A stretch of 63,913 bases of DNA from Desulfuromonadales bacterium (GCA_013377095.1 JACAAY010000015.1:1-63913), one strand, 5' to 3'; numbered from the stretch's first letter, positions 27,732 to 37,307 are shown. Notes: a model not told the origin generated them from the sequence alone. Numbers and translations are program-made.

Positions 27732-29488
27732 TTGCCACCTCCCTTCCGGGGCTTGGAGGGTGGCGCCTTGTGGGTAGGGAGAACATCCGCTTTTCGTGTC
27801 CGTTCCATGGCGAGGGTCTCTTGGCAGAGGACTTCCTGATGCTGTCTTTCGCGGGAGATTGCCCGTTCCAGATCGTCTTTTTCCGCCTCGAAGCTGGTGC
27901 GTAGCGCCGCAATTTGAGCCTCAATCACCGTCTTCTTCCGCTCGATCTCGCGCTGTTTGTGCTCGATCTCCTGTGTGCGGTCCAGAGCCTCGGCTTTTTC
28001 CCGTGCCTCCTGGGCTATCCTGCCGGCGCCGGTCAGCACACCACCGGACCCCACATAGACATCCCGCAGCAGGATGCCGTTGTCACTGAGACAGAACTCC
28101 CTGACCTGGTTGGAATGCTCCATGCCACGGGATTTGAGGATGTACAGCCCACGGTTGCGCTCGCCACTTCCCTCCATAACCTGCAAGAGCAGCCAGGTAT
28201 CCATGAGCGAAGATATGCCCACATCGGTATGCTCCAGATTGCCGCCAACCGAGGTGAGGTTGGTGCAGAAGGCGGTGATCTGCTCCATCTTCAGGAAGTC
28301 AATCAGACGCGAAAGCATCGACTTGACCTCCATCTCGCTGGCTGCAGATACAAGATTTGATATGGGATCGATCACGACAATGGCCGGTTTGAATGACTCT
28401 ATGGCCTTGTGCATGGTTACCAGGTGCATCTCAAGTCCATAGAGGGTCGGGCGGGAGTTGCGGAATTCCAGCAGCCCCTTGTCCACCCACTGTTCCAGGT
28501 CGATGCCGATGGAGCGCATGTTACGGATAATCTGGTGTTGGGATTCCTCGGAGGCGAAGTAGAGGCAGCGCTCGCCACGACGGCAGGCGGCGTCAACGAA
28601 ATGGGCGGCCATACTCGATTTACCGGTTCCGGCGGTGCCGGTTGCGAGGATACTGCTCCCCCGGTAGTAGCCTTTTTCTCCCAGCATGGTGTCGAGACGG
28701 AGGACGCCGGTGGAAACCCGTTCACGGGAGGCGGCATGGTCGAGTCCCAGGGAGGAGATCGGCATGACGGAGAAGCCCTGTTCGTCGATCAGGAAGGGAT
28801 ACTCGTTGGTTCCATGGGCAGTACCGCGGTATTTGACGATTCGCAAACGACGTGTTGCGATCTGTTCAGACACGATGTGATTGAGGAAAATAACGCAGTC
28901 GGCAACATATTCCTCCAGCCCAAAACGGGTCAGGGTTTTCTCCCCCTGTTCGCCGGTTATGATAGCGGTGACACCTTTTGATTTGAGAAAACCGAAGAGA
29001 CGTCGCAATTCGGCTCGCAGGATCACTTCGTTGGAAAAGCCGGAGAAAAGGGTTTCCACGGTGTCGATGGCCACTCGCTTGGCGCCAATGGAATCGATGG
29101 CGTGGCCGAGACGGATGAACAATCCTTCCAGGTCATACTCACCGGTCTCTTCTATCTCGCTGCGCTCAATATGGACATAGTCGAGGCATAGCTTCTTGTG
29201 TTCCTCCAGATCGTACAGGTCAAAGCCCAGCGAGGTGAAGTTTGTTGCCAGTTCTTCGGACTTTTCTTCAAACGACATGAATACGCCCGGCTCGTCGTAC
29301 TGGGTCGCCCCGCGCACCAGGAATTCCATCGCCAACAGGGTCTTGCCGCATCCGGTGCCGCCGCAGACCAGTGTCGGACGTCCCGCAGGCAATCCTCCAC
29401 CGGTTATCTCGTCCAGTCCTTTGATTCCGGTCGGGCATTTCCGTAAGTATTCCAGCGAAGATGCTTTTTTTTTGTTCGGTTTTGTCAT
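27728..29488 (-). CDS. kaiC: KaiC-type double ATPase
   Basis: 586 residues from ATG 29488. Two RecA-like domains are present. CI has Walker A GGTGCGKT at 43-50 and the catalytic Glu pair E74-E75 ([10 protein letters not shown]). CII has Walker A GTAGTGKS at 284-291 and E314-E315 (FASEESQHQ). The phosphorylation site that is Ser431/Thr432 in Synechococcus is Ser426/Ser427 here ([11 protein letters not shown]), so autophosphorylation is plausible. About 95 residues of C-terminal coiled coil (490-586) replace the short KaiA-binding tail, and no kaiA is seen. It follows the EBP 2 gene by 39 bp and is cotranscribed. Confidence 0.94.
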   Translation of the reverse strand: MTKPNKKKASSLEYLRKCPTGIKGLDEITGGGLPAGRPTLVCGGTGCGKTLLAMEFLVRGATQYDEPGVFMSFEEKSEELATNFTSLGFDLYDLEEHKKLCLDYVHIERSEIEETGEYDLEGLFIRLGHAIDSIGAKRVAIDTVETLFSGFSNEVILRAELRRLFGFLKSKGVTAIITGEQGEKTLTRFGLEEYVADCVIFLNHIVSEQIATRRLRIVKYRGTAHGTNEYPFLIDEQGFSVMPISSLGLDHAASRERVSTGVLRLDTMLGEKGYYRGSSILATGTAGTGKSSMAAHFVDAACRRGERCLYFASEESQHQIIRNMRSIGIDLEQWVDKGLLEFRNSRPTLYGLEMHLVTMHKAIESFKPAIVVIDPISNLVSAASEMEVKSMLSRLIDFLKMEQITAFCTNLTSVGGNLEHTDVGISSLMDTWLLLQVMEGSGERNRGLYILKSRGMEHSNQVREFCLSDNGILLRDVYVGSGGVLTGAGRIAQEAREKAEALDRTQEIEHKQREIERKKTVIEAQIAALRTSFEAEKDDLERAISRERQHQEVLCQETLAMERTRKADVLPTHKAPPSKPRKGGGK

Positions 29489-29527
29489 GTGAACCCTCTT
29501 GGTAATCATTGAAATGAATAGATGTAC

Positions 29528-31072
29528 TTATTGGCGGTGGATGTCGAGTTTCCGCATCCGGGCGCGAAGCGTGCTGGGGTTGAGACCAAGGAGCAGTGCT
29601 GCTCCGTTGATTCCCTCGACTCGCCAGCCGGATTTCTGGAGCACCTGAAGGATGTGGTCGCGTTCCAACTCGGCCAGGGATTTGACATCCTGCCCTGCCG
29701 TTTCCCTTGCTGTGTGGACAGTATCGAAACGGTCCAGGACCTGCAGCGCGCTCCCTTCGCTGGTGATAACCGCCCGTTCGATAACGCTTTCAAGCTCCCG
29801 CACGTTACCGGGCCAGTGATATTCCTGGAGGGCGTTCAGGGTCTCTTGCGAAACGGTCGTGATTTTTTTGCCGATTTTTTTGTTGAATTTTGTAACGAAA
29901 TGATTGACCAGCAGCTGGATGTCATCCTGGCGCTGGCGGAGTGGCGGGACCGTGATGGGGAAGACATTGAGCCGGTAGAACAGGTCTTCCCGAAAGCTGC
30001 CGTTCTTGATCTCTTCCTCCAGATTGCGGTTGCTGGCAGCGATGATCCTTACATTTGTTTTAATGGTGCGGGGGCTGCCCAGTCGCTCGAACTCGCCGTC
30101 CTGGATGACCCGCAGCAGCTTGCACTGCAACTCCAGCGGCATCTCGCCGATCTCGTCGAGAAATATGGTGCCGCCGTCAGCCAGTTCGAAACGCCCCATC
30201 TGGCGGGCATCGGCCCCGGTGAAGGCGCCCCGTTCCCGTCCGAAGAGCTCGCTTTCGATCAGGTTCCCTGGCAGGGCCGTGCAGTTGACCGTTATCATCG
30301 GCCGGTCCTTGCGGGTGCTTCTGCTGTGGATGGCGCGCGCCACCACCCCCTTGCCGGTGCCGGTCTCGCCCAGCAGAAGCACCGTCGTATCCAGGGGCGC
30401 CACCTGTTCGATGCGGAAGAAGACATAGGAGATGGCGCTGCTCTGACCGATAATCTCGCCAAAGTTGTATTCACGGGCAGCATCCTGGTGCAGGTAGATG
30501 TTCTCAGCCTGGAGACGTTTTTTGAGACGTTTTATTTCCTCATAGGCGCCCTGAAGAGAATTTTCTGCAATTTTGCGGATATACTCTTCTTTTTGTTTGA
30601 GTTGTTCAGTGAGGCTTATTTTGTTGAGGCATTGCTCTATTGCAGAGGTGAATTTTTCCAGATTGATCGGTTTTAGCACGTAATTGTTGATGCCGATGTC
30701 GATGGCTTCCAGAATGTAATTTGTCTCGTCAGCTGCAGAGAGGACGATAATGTGTGCATCCTGGTTCAGTTCCCTGATCTTCTTTGCCATCTGTATTCCA
30801 TCAACAATTGGCATGCGAATATCGGTTACAACGATTTCAGGACGTTTTTTTGTATAAAGATCGAATCCATCCTGGCCGTTCTGGGCAAGGAGGATCGAGA
30901 TTCCGGGGAATTTTAGTCGCAAAATCTGAACAACAAGCTCTTGAGCGTGCTCTTCATCTTCCACATAGAGGAGCGATATGGCGGGTATCGTATCGGTTGA
31001 ATTTTTCAATGTTTGCGCCCCTCTGCGAATGGCCATGCCAGATTGATAGCTGTTTTCCAGCCTTAATAACAT
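29528..31072 (-). CDS. Receiver-type sigma-54 enhancer-binding protein (EBP 2)
   Basis: 514 residues from ATG 31072. The open frame reaches 31363, but it crosses the promoter at 31177, so the true start must be downstream of that; ATG 31036 is also possible. The receiver (about 25-145) has the phosphoacceptor in [14 protein letters not shown] coiled coil links it to an AAA+ domain with Walker A GETGTGKG near residue 233 and an intact GAFTGA loop. The helix-turn-helix end ([20 protein letters not shown]) nearly matches EBP 1. It heads the kai operon and stands behind its own palindrome, so it probably controls itself. Confidence 0.92.
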   Translation of the reverse strand: MLLRLENSYQSGMAIRRGAQTLKNSTDTIPAISLLYVEDEEHAQELVVQILRLKFPGISILLAQNGQDGFDLYTKKRPEIVVTDIRMPIVDGIQMAKKIRELNQDAHIIVLSAADETNYILEAIDIGINNYVLKPINLEKFTSAIEQCLNKISLTEQLKQKEEYIRKIAENSLQGAYEEIKRLKKRLQAENIYLHQDAAREYNFGEIIGQSSAISYVFFRIEQVAPLDTTVLLLGETGTGKGVVARAIHSRSTRKDRPMITVNCTALPGNLIESELFGRERGAFTGADARQMGRFELADGGTIFLDEIGEMPLELQCKLLRVIQDGEFERLGSPRTIKTNVRIIAASNRNLEEEIKNGSFREDLFYRLNVFPITVPPLRQRQDDIQLLVNHFVTKFNKKIGKKITTVSQETLNALQEYHWPGNVRELESVIERAVITSEGSALQVLDRFDTVHTARETAGQDVKSLAELERDHILQVLQKSGWRVEGINGAALLLGLNPSTLRARMRKLDIHRQ

Positions 31073-31176
31073 TTCTGGTTGTCTGAAATAGTCACGCTGA
31101 AACCCATGGTCATGTGTCCCGGATGCACTTGGGAGAAAGGAAGGAGGGTGTGGAGCTACTTGTCGTGGAGGAAATC

Positions 31177-31322
31177 GCAACTTACGTGCCAGCGGAGGCT
31201 TGAAGGTGCTGAGATTATAACAGGTTGTTTGTATTGATAAAAATGGAACGGGGCGGTGTGCAGCCACTAACATGCCCGTACAGGAAGGCGTCATATATAA
31301 CAGATCCGCCATATGTGGTGGC
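31177..31322 (-). promoter_or_regulatory. Sigma-54 control unit 8, for the EBP 2-kai operon
   Basis: Minus strand: palindrome 31287-31322, IHF-like site 31218-31230 with one mismatch, promoter TGGCACGTAAGTTGC 31177-31191; spacing 96 and 27 bp. A possible third half-site (CCGTA) is at 31276-31280. It drives six genes, EBP 2 to the hybrid kinase. From 31323 to 31580 I see no gene; short frames there look like chance. Confidence 0.8.
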
Positions 31323-31580
31323 ACGCGGAGCGTCAACCAGGTATGGGTCTTGATGAATGGCATGCAGCATGCGTTTGACCGAATGGCGGCATTGTCGCTC
31401 TGCTCGGAATGCGGAAATGTTTAACGAATTGTTTCCGTCAATGCCCGGACGAATCAGAACGGTCATAAATGAAGCGTTACAAACGTAAATCAGTCAGGTA
31501 GTACATGGAAGAGCGTCAGATCACGTCTTGACAACTACACATGAGTGCCGTGTTTGTGCGCCTGCTCCCTGAGATGGACT

Positions 31581-31823
31581 CTACCTGTCGCAGATGTCCT
31601 TAACCCAGGTATGATGGTTCTTCTCAGCTTCTCCAACCATCTTTCTGGATTGGGTTACGATAGAGTGTAACTTTTTCGGATTCATCCCCGCAATTCTTGC
31701 CAATCCTTTTTCTTCAGCGGCAGCAACCTTGGCAATTGTGTCATAGCTCGCTTCAAGTAAGCGCCTGGATAGGACTTTCCCTATCCCCTCGAGTTTTTGC
31801 AGTTCTTTCAGTTGATTCTTCAT
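31581..31823 (-). CDS. Small helix-hairpin-helix protein
   Basis: 80 residues from ATG 31823 behind GGGGAGAA. LQKLEGIGKVLSRRLLEASYDTIAKVAAA is a helix-hairpin-helix motif (GIG hairpin) and GLARIAGMNPKKLHSIVTQSRKMV looks like a second one, the pattern of the helix-hairpin-helix end of RadA/topoisomerase-like proteins and DUF4332-type proteins. Non-specific binding to DNA or RNA is likely. It follows the baeRF-type gene by 72 bp in the same unit. Confidence 0.7.
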   Translation of the reverse strand: MKNQLKELQKLEGIGKVLSRRLLEASYDTIAKVAAAEEKGLARIAGMNPKKLHSIVTQSRKMVGEAEKNHHTWVKDICDR

Positions 31824-31895
31824 GGTGTTCTCCCCTGTGTTCACTTTGAGCGTATATGGCGCATGAGTCCGACGTTCCACTCCTGGCGCCGCAGG

Positions 31896-32300
31896 TTACG
31901 GGGCAAAGTACAGACGAACCTTTGCCGCGATCTGACGATCGGTCATCTTGTCGGCTGTTTCAACTGCTACAATGCGTTCCCCCAGCTTGTTGCCATCAAG
32001 GCGCTCTTTCAGTTCATCCTTTGCCTCGCCCGGACCAAAAATCATAAGAGACTCGGCATCACGAATACTCGCAATAACCGTGTCATAATAAGAGTTAAGC
32101 TGTCCCGTAAACGTTCTCTGGCGGCTGTCATCTGCGGGCACCTGCTGTGATTCAAAGTTACCTTGAAGAGGTGTGTCTCCGGTACGGCGGAGCTGCTTTT
32201 CCGCATTTGACAGTATCAGTTCCATCTCTTCACCCGTTTCCGCAACGGTCACCACAACCGCCTTCCTATGGTCTATCCACAATCCCATTTTTGTTCCCAT
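31896..32300 (-). CDS. baeRF/host-attachment family protein
   Basis: 134 residues starting MGLWIDHRKAVVVTVAETGEE, the signature opening of the bacterial proteins related to archaeal/eukaryotic release factor 1, often listed as host attachment proteins. The rest (LNSYYDTVIASIRDAESLMIFGPGEAKDELKERLD, ETADKMTDRQIAAKVRLYF) fits this family of RNase-H-like folds, which may act on ribosomes. ATG 32300 follows AGGAGAGA. It is the first gene behind control unit 9. The molecular role in bacteria is unsettled. Confidence 0.75.
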   Translation of the reverse strand: MGTKMGLWIDHRKAVVVTVAETGEEMELILSNAEKQLRRTGDTPLQGNFESQQVPADDSRQRTFTGQLNSYYDTVIASIRDAESLMIFGPGEAKDELKERLDGNKLGERIVAVETADKMTDRQIAAKVRLYFAP

Positions 32301-32374
32301 CGATCTCTCCTTTGTAAAAAGCAGCTCATCTGTTGCTCAGCCACGAAAGTGTATCTGTTTGCATAGAGAGAATC

Positions 32375-32520
32375 GCAACTAACGTGCCAGGAACGTACGA
32401 GGGGTTGGGTGAGCGTAACATTTCAATTGTACGGGAGAATTCAAAATAATAGCGTTCAGGATGAGGGGTAAGCCGTCGGCTGAATCCGTCATGTTTGACA
32501 TAACTGCCAAATAGCGCAGG
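32375..32520 (-). promoter_or_regulatory. Sigma-54 control unit 9
   Basis: Minus strand: palindrome 32485-32520 (left half and centre good, outer half worn), third half-site CCGTC 32473-32477, IHF-like position 32416-32428 with two mismatches, perfect promoter TGGCACGTTAGTTGC 32375-32389; spacing 96 and 27 bp. It begins 20 bp from the cydB stop and drives the baeRF and helix-hairpin-helix genes. Confidence 0.78.
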
Positions 32521-32539
32521 TTAGGTCGATACAAAGAAA

Positions 32540-33547
32540 CTACGTGGGGAGATCAGAATTCGGTTCGCCGCGAAACGTCCAGTAGAGGAACAGAAGTGAC
32601 GGCGCAAGAATGATGATGCCGATCACAAGTACGAAGAAAAATGCATGAAGCGTGGCACTGGGCGCTGCCGCCGCGGCCAGGGACAGCTGGCCCATGAGCA
32701 GGTCCGGGTACATGGCAGCGCCGAAGCCGGCAATCGTCAGGGTAACGGTTCCGGCGGCGGCTATCTGCGCCCACGGGTAACGGCATCTCCAGAGCAGCAA
32801 TTGGGTTGTGATCCCCAGGATCGCGGCCAGGACAAGCACGGGTACCGTCCGTAATGCGAGCAGACGGCTTACAAAGAGCGGCGCATCGATCATGGCAAGG
32901 GGTATTTCCACCGTGGTCAGGATGCCGAGCACCAGTCCGGCGAGTAGTCCCTGCCGCCTGAAGTCTCTCCGTAACTCCCCTTCGGTGCGTACTGTCATGT
33001 AGATCGGCGCCAGATAGGCGCAGATGGCCATGCCTGTCACTCCTCCCACCAGGGTGAACGGGCTGATCCAGAACCAGGGCTTGGCCTGCACTTCGCCGTG
33101 TACGAGTAGGATGTTTCCGGTGGCGGTGGCAGTTACCGCCATGCCGAGGGCCAGGGGCGTCAGAATACTCGCTACGCCGAATGTGCTGGCCATGAAGGGG
33201 ATCTGGTTACCGGTCTGTCTGCCGAAGTGTCGGAAGGCAAAGGCGGCCCCGCGAAAGTTGATGCCGATCAGGGCGATCACCAGGGGGACCAGCAGGGTGG
33301 TAAAGAGGGCGGCAAACCCCTTTGGAAAGACGGTGAAGAGGGTTACCACCACGAAGATCAGCCAGACGTGATTCGTTTCCCAGACCGGTCCGATGGCATG
33401 GAAAAGCCCGTCCCGCTGCTCACGCGCCCGGGGACCGGAGGCAAGGGCTGTCCAGATGCCTCCGCCGAAGTCCGCCCCGCCGAAAACCGCGTACATGACA
33501 AGCCCGAGCAGAACAGCCGCAGCTCCCAGGTTTTCAAGATTCCACAT
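32540..33547 (-). CDS. cydB: Cytochrome bd-type quinol oxidase subunit II
   Basis: 335 residues with eight to nine hydrophobic spans and the CydB opening LGAAAVLLGLVMYAVFGGADFGGGIW. GLFHAIGPVWETNHVWLIFVVVTLFTVFPKGFAAL is a family landmark. Together with subunit I it reduces O2 to water with quinol electrons at high oxygen affinity. The start overlaps the cydA stop by 14 bp. No small CydX-like frame is evident after it; the unit ends here, directly before control unit 9. Confidence 0.93.
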   Translation of the reverse strand: MWNLENLGAAAVLLGLVMYAVFGGADFGGGIWTALASGPRAREQRDGLFHAIGPVWETNHVWLIFVVVTLFTVFPKGFAALFTTLLVPLVIALIGINFRGAAFAFRHFGRQTGNQIPFMASTFGVASILTPLALGMAVTATATGNILLVHGEVQAKPWFWISPFTLVGGVTGMAICAYLAPIYMTVRTEGELRRDFRRQGLLAGLVLGILTTVEIPLAMIDAPLFVSRLLALRTVPVLVLAAILGITTQLLLWRCRYPWAQIAAAGTVTLTIAGFGAAMYPDLLMGQLSLAAAAAPSATLHAFFFVLVIGIIILAPSLLFLYWTFRGEPNSDLPT

Positions 33548-34865
33548 GGCGACCTCCCTGTGTTGTTCCGGTTATATCTCCCGCGGCCGCAGGTCTCAGC
33601 AGCAGTTTCAGCAGCCCGGCTGTCAATACCAGATAGACAGCAAAGAACATGAACAGTACGAGGCCAATGCCGGTTTGGGGCGTTACCCCTTCCGAGACGC
33701 GCATGAGATCCCGGATGATCCAGGGCTGGCGGCCGAATTCGGTGACCAGCCAGCCGCTTTCCAGGGCGATCATCCCGAACGGGGAGGCAAGCAGGAGCGC
33801 GCGCAGCAGCCATGTGTCCAGAGGTACGTCACGCCGTCGCCAGCGCAGCCACCAGAACCAGGCGGCTGGCGCAAGCATGATGAAGGTGGAGCCGACCATC
33901 AGGTCGAAGAAGGGATGGACAATTCTCGGGTCAGGGGTGGTACCGGGGGGGAAGGCGTCCAGTCCTTCAACCAGGGCGTCGGGGTCGCGATGGGCAAGGA
34001 CACTGAGGAGCTTGGGAATTTTGATGCCGTACAGGACCGTTTTGGAAACAGGATCCGGCCAGCCGCCAATGATGAGCGGTGCACCCCTGGTTGTGGTGAA
34101 ATGGGCTTCCATCGCCGCCAGCTTGGGTTTTTGCTGAGCTGCGACGGCCATGGCGGCCCAGTCTCCCGTGACCAGCATCAGGGGCAGGGACAGGGACGCA
34201 ACGGCCAGGGCCAGCGTCAGGCCGAGTTTGTTGGAGTCACTGCCCTGTCCGCGCAGCAGGGCAAAGGCATAGACACCGGCCATGGCAAATCCGGTGGCAA
34301 CGTAGGCTGCCAGGGTGCCGTGCACCGCCTCATGGGCCCACGCCGGATTGGCAAGGGCCTGAAAGGGGTGCACGTCAACCAGGGCACCGTTTACGAGGCT
34401 GAAACCGGTGGGGGTATTCATCCAGGCGTTGGCACTGATCACAAACGCGGCCGAGGCTGCCGAGGAGATGGCCAGGATAATGGTGCAGAAAAAGAGCATC
34501 CGGCGGGAGAGCCGTTGCTCGCCGTAGATGTAGAGGGCCAGGAAGATCGCCTCCGTAAAGAACGCAAACCCCTCCATGGAGAAGGGCAGCCCGATCAGCG
34601 GGCCGCTGATTTCCATGAAACGGGGCCAGAGAAGTCCCAGTTCAAAGGAAAGGATGGTTCCGGAGACGGCGCCGATGGCGAACAGCAGCCCTGCCGGACG
34701 TACCCAGCGGCGGGCAAGCTGGTGGTAGAGTTCGTCCCCGCTGCGAAGCGACATCCCTTCGGCAATCATCAGCATCAATGGCAGCCCGATCCCGATGGTG
34801 GCATAGATGATGTGGAAAGCGAGCGAAATTCCCATCAGGGCTCGCGCCGAGAAAACAGTTTCCAA
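33534..34865 (-). CDS. cydA: Cytochrome bd-type quinol oxidase subunit I
   Basis: 443 residues if started at the TTG at 34865, which has AAAGGAGG at 7 bp and gives METVFSARALMGISLAFHIIYATIGIGLPLML; upstream codons to 34919 lack support. The family motif GWLVTEFGRQPWII is present, as are the heme-ligand histidines in LAFHIIYA and WAHEAVHGTLAAY. The quinol loop is short, as in the cyanide-insensitive (CIO) branch. Nine membrane spans are readable. About 190 bp separate it from the transketolase remnant, with no promoter of the island type, so it probably belongs to the unit starting at 37308. Confidence 0.93.
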   Translation of the reverse strand: METVFSARALMGISLAFHIIYATIGIGLPLMLMIAEGMSLRSGDELYHQLARRWVRPAGLLFAIGAVSGTILSFELGLLWPRFMEISGPLIGLPFSMEGFAFFTEAIFLALYIYGEQRLSRRMLFFCTIILAISSAASAAFVISANAWMNTPTGFSLVNGALVDVHPFQALANPAWAHEAVHGTLAAYVATGFAMAGVYAFALLRGQGSDSNKLGLTLALAVASLSLPLMLVTGDWAAMAVAAQQKPKLAAMEAHFTTTRGAPLIIGGWPDPVSKTVLYGIKIPKLLSVLAHRDPDALVEGLDAFPPGTTPDPRIVHPFFDLMVGSTFIMLAPAAWFWWLRWRRRDVPLDTWLLRALLLASPFGMIALESGWLVTEFGRQPWIIRDLMRVSEGVTPQTGIGLVLFMFFAVYLVLTAGLLKLLLRPAAAGDITGTTQGGRHVES

Positions 34866-35058
34866 TACATATCCTCCTTTGACCAGCTTTAACCAGGGGT
34901 GACCATGGCTGTCGAGCAATACGGACTCGTAATTATCCCTCTCTTGTCGTGATGAACCTGATTCTTTTTACCACATCAGTCACTGCTCTTTTATTGGATA
35001 GTCCTCCACCGGGTCAATTGTCCCGTCACCGAAGTCAGTTATGCTGTGCCAGGTAGAG

Positions 35059-35229
35059 CTAAAGGAAATGGTTCCAGAGCAGGTATGCCAGGGAAGCTGA
35101 GCCCATAGGCATTCCGGGGTGGCCGCTGTTGGCTTTCTGCACGGCGTCGATTGAGAGAAAGCGGATGGTATTGATGCAGAGGTGATCGAGTGCAGGGGGA
35201 GAGTAATAACTCGTCGATTCACACTTCAT
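35059..35229 (-). pseudogene. Transketolase N-terminal remnant
   Basis: A 56-codon frame starts at ATG 35229 with GGAAC ahead of it and reads [20 protein letters not shown], then [20 protein letters not shown] and [16 protein letters not shown], and stops with TAG at 35059. [18 protein letters not shown] is the strongly conserved N-terminal thiamine diphosphate-binding stretch of transketolase, an enzyme of over 600 residues. Only its first tenth is left. The cut is at NHFL, where the family goes on with KHNP. The start region is intact, so the loss was a 3' deletion before cydA. Confidence 0.75.
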
Positions 35230-35266
35230 TGCCGTTCCTTTACTGTGGAAACGCGTGCTCGTAATT

Positions 35267-35605
35267 TCAATGTTGACGTAAAAAACGTAACTCGGCGCGC
35301 AGGCACTCCACCTCCTCGAGGAGATCGAACATGGTTTTCAGCAAGGCCAGATCGGGGCTGTGCATGGTCCGCACGTGCTCGATTTTTCGAACGGTATGGA
35401 TCGCCTCTTCCGTGAATGCCATGACTCCATAGGGCGGCTGAGAGACGGATCGCACAAGACCGGAACGGCAATAGATCAGAATGGAACGGCGGGGAACTCC
35501 GGCGATATGCGCGGCCACATCAAGGCTGTAGAGAATGTCCGGCTTCGGCTGATACACCTCCAGGGCTAACGTCGAGTGGGTGTCATGAGCTCGTCTTGTA
35601 CTCAT
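35267..35605 (-). CDS. cbpM: CbpM-type chaperone modulator
   Basis: 112 residues with a MerR-like helix-turn-helix start ([26 protein letters not shown]) and a helical end ([40 protein letters not shown]). This is the form of CbpM, which binds the J-domain of CbpA and inhibits it. The start codon overlaps the cbpA stop (ATGA, 35602-35605), as in known cbpAM pairs. It lacks a clear DNA-binding partner role, so modulation of CbpA is the best reading. Confidence 0.85.
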   Translation of the reverse strand: MSTRRAHDTHSTLALEVYQPKPDILYSLDVAAHIAGVPRRSILIYCRSGLVRSVSQPPYGVMAFTEEAIHTVRKIEHVRTMHSPDLALLKTMFDLLEEVECLRAELRFLRQH

Positions 35606-36573
35606 ACGGTTCTCCTTGGATTGAATGTCGCTTCAGCGGCCAACTGCTCCCACAGGACTTTCTGTTCCGGTGTGAGCTCCGTCGGAACCTGGATACTCAC
35701 GGTGGCATGCAGATCACCCCGCTTTTCCTTGCCTGCCGGCAATCCCTTGCCGCGCAAGCGGAATTCCCGCTCAGCCGTTGTGCCGGACGGAATTTTCAAG
35801 GATACTGTTCCATCGAGAGTCGCTATGTGGATGGAGGCGCCCAGCACCGCTTCCCAGGGTGCAAGCGGTACATCGCAATACAGATTTGAGCCGCGTACCC
35901 TGAAATCCGGATGTTTGGCGAACTGCACACGCAAATAGAGGTTGCCTGAATCACCACCGCCAAGGCCTTCCTGGCCTTTGCCCGTGAGGCGGATAAGTTG
36001 CGCTTCCCGTACACCGGGCGGTACTTTCACCCGCAAGGTCTGCATTGTTGTCTGTCCGTTTGCCGGATCAACCCGTTGCAGGTTGATCATGCGCGTTGAG
36101 CCATGCATGACTTCGTCGAGCGTTACCAGAAAATCGCTCTCAATGTCCTGACCCCGCTGGGCGAATGACCCTCCTCCCATGCCATCGCCCCGGGTTTGGC
36201 CGAAACCACCGGCGGTTCGCCCGCGACTGCCAAAGAACTGCTCGAAGAAGTCGCTGAAGCCCGTGCCCTCGAAATGGAATTCGGGGCCTTCTTGGGCGCC
36301 TCTGCGGAATCCGCCAGTCTGTTGCGATGACTGCCGATCGGGACGATTCCAGTCGGCGCCCAGTTCATCATACGTGCGCCGCTTTTCTGGGTCGCTGAGA
36401 ACTTCGTTGGCTTCATTGATTTCCTTGAACTTGTTTTCCGCATTAAGTTTGTCTTTGGCGACGTCGGGGTGATATTTTCGCCCGAGCTTGCGGAAGGCCT
36501 TCTTGATTTCAGCGTCGCTGGCGTTTGAGGCAACGCCGAGGACGTCGTAGTAGTTTTTGAACTCAACGGACAT
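35602..36573 (-). CDS. cbpA: CbpA-type DnaJ co-chaperone
   Basis: 323 residues. The J-domain (5-70) contains the HPD triad in KLGRKYHPDVAKDK. A Gly/Phe-rich linker follows, with FSDFFEQFFGSRGRTAGGF. The C-terminal substrate-binding domains (about 130-310: DIESDFLVTLDEVMHGSTRMI, GKGLPAGKEKRGDLHATVSIQVP) are intact and the zinc-finger cysteines of DnaJ are absent, which fits class II (CbpA). It would feed substrates to a DnaK, and one is encoded at 54117. It is 146 bp after the ferritin-like gene, in the same orientation. Confidence 0.92.
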   Translation of the reverse strand: MSVEFKNYYDVLGVASNASDAEIKKAFRKLGRKYHPDVAKDKLNAENKFKEINEANEVLSDPEKRRTYDELGADWNRPDRQSSQQTGGFRRGAQEGPEFHFEGTGFSDFFEQFFGSRGRTAGGFGQTRGDGMGGGSFAQRGQDIESDFLVTLDEVMHGSTRMINLQRVDPANGQTTMQTLRVKVPPGVREAQLIRLTGKGQEGLGGGDSGNLYLRVQFAKHPDFRVRGSNLYCDVPLAPWEAVLGASIHIATLDGTVSLKIPSGTTAEREFRLRGKGLPAGKEKRGDLHATVSIQVPTELTPEQKVLWEQLAAEATFNPRRTV

Positions 36574-36718
36574 GATTGTCTCCGGTGACGGGGCATACGG
36601 GATAAACCATGCAGCTCATCTCCGGTCTGATGCAGCCGAATTCCACACTGCACGGGGTAACATTCGCGCTACCGCGTGCAGGGCAGTACATGGTTACGTG
36701 CACAAACACCCACATATG

Positions 36719-37231
36719 CTAGACGAGATCTTTTTTGACCTGAGACAGCTGCATGAAATGCTTTCGTTCCTCGTGGATGATCTTGTCAAGGGTCGGGTGG
36801 TCTTCAACGGGAACAAAAGCCTTCAGTTCCTGATAATAGTGCACGGAGTCCATTTCCCGCTGGATGGCGAACTCAAGGGCATGTGCAACACTGCTGGATT
36901 CGGATTTTTCCGATTTGTCACTCAGGTCCACAAAAATCTTGTCATCGATGTAGTTATGAAGATAGTGCAGATATTCACCCGGATAGTCTTCAGGGGGCTC
37001 GGACAGGGTTACTTTTGATAAAAATTCTTCAAATGTCTTTTTGTGATTTTCCTCTTCATTGGCCAGAAATATAAACAGATTCTTGACCTCAAAATTTTTC
37101 GCGCGTTCTGCTGCTTCGCGATAAAACGTCACACCATCCTCTTCCATACGCAGTGCAAACTGCAAAACATCACTGGCGGTAAATAAGTGCATTTGGGTGC
37201 CTTTTTCCTGGAACTTTGAACTGATACTCAT
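36719..37231 (-). CDS. Ferritin-like (rubrerythrin-type) di-iron protein
   Basis: 170 residues from ATG 37231, which has AAAGGAG at 6 bp. It has the four-helix iron-binding pattern: ALRMEEDGVTFYREAAERA, FIFLANEEENHKKTFEEF, FAIQREMDSVHYYQEL and IIHEERKHFMQL, supplying the Glu and ExxH ligands of a di-iron centre. The rubredoxin-like domain of full rubrerythrins is missing. The family removes hydrogen peroxide or binds iron. It is the first gene behind control unit 10 in the minus direction and probably heads the unit down to cydB. Confidence 0.85.
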   Translation of the reverse strand: MSISSKFQEKGTQMHLFTASDVLQFALRMEEDGVTFYREAAERAKNFEVKNLFIFLANEEENHKKTFEEFLSKVTLSEPPEDYPGEYLHYLHNYIDDKIFVDLSDKSEKSESSSVAHALEFAIQREMDSVHYYQELKAFVPVEDHPTLDKIIHEERKHFMQLSQVKKDLV

Positions 37232-37307
37232 ACTATTCTCCTTTGGGATGTGAATGTATATTTTCAGAAAGCAGGGCACCGTCCATGCTCTGCCTGGAAA
37301 GTAAATC

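Noticed and set aside
29522..30676. A 384-codon plus-strand frame opposite EBP 2
   Set aside because: It is antisense to the conserved AAA+ region, and a similar antisense frame appears opposite EBP 1, as expected from shared DNA rather than from a gene.
31073..31363. N-terminal extension of EBP 2 to 31363
   Set aside because: The extension crosses the sigma-54 promoter and palindrome and reads as low-quality protein; the receiver begins well inside the shorter frame.
31323..31580. Short minus-strand frame (31215-31466) as a gene
   Set aside because: It overlaps the palindrome, has no ribosome site and resembles no family.
33393..34892. A 499-codon plus-strand frame opposite cydAB
   Set aside because: It has low-complexity Gly/Gln/Arg content, no family match and lies wholly opposite two strongly recognised genes; it is a product of GC-rich codon bias.
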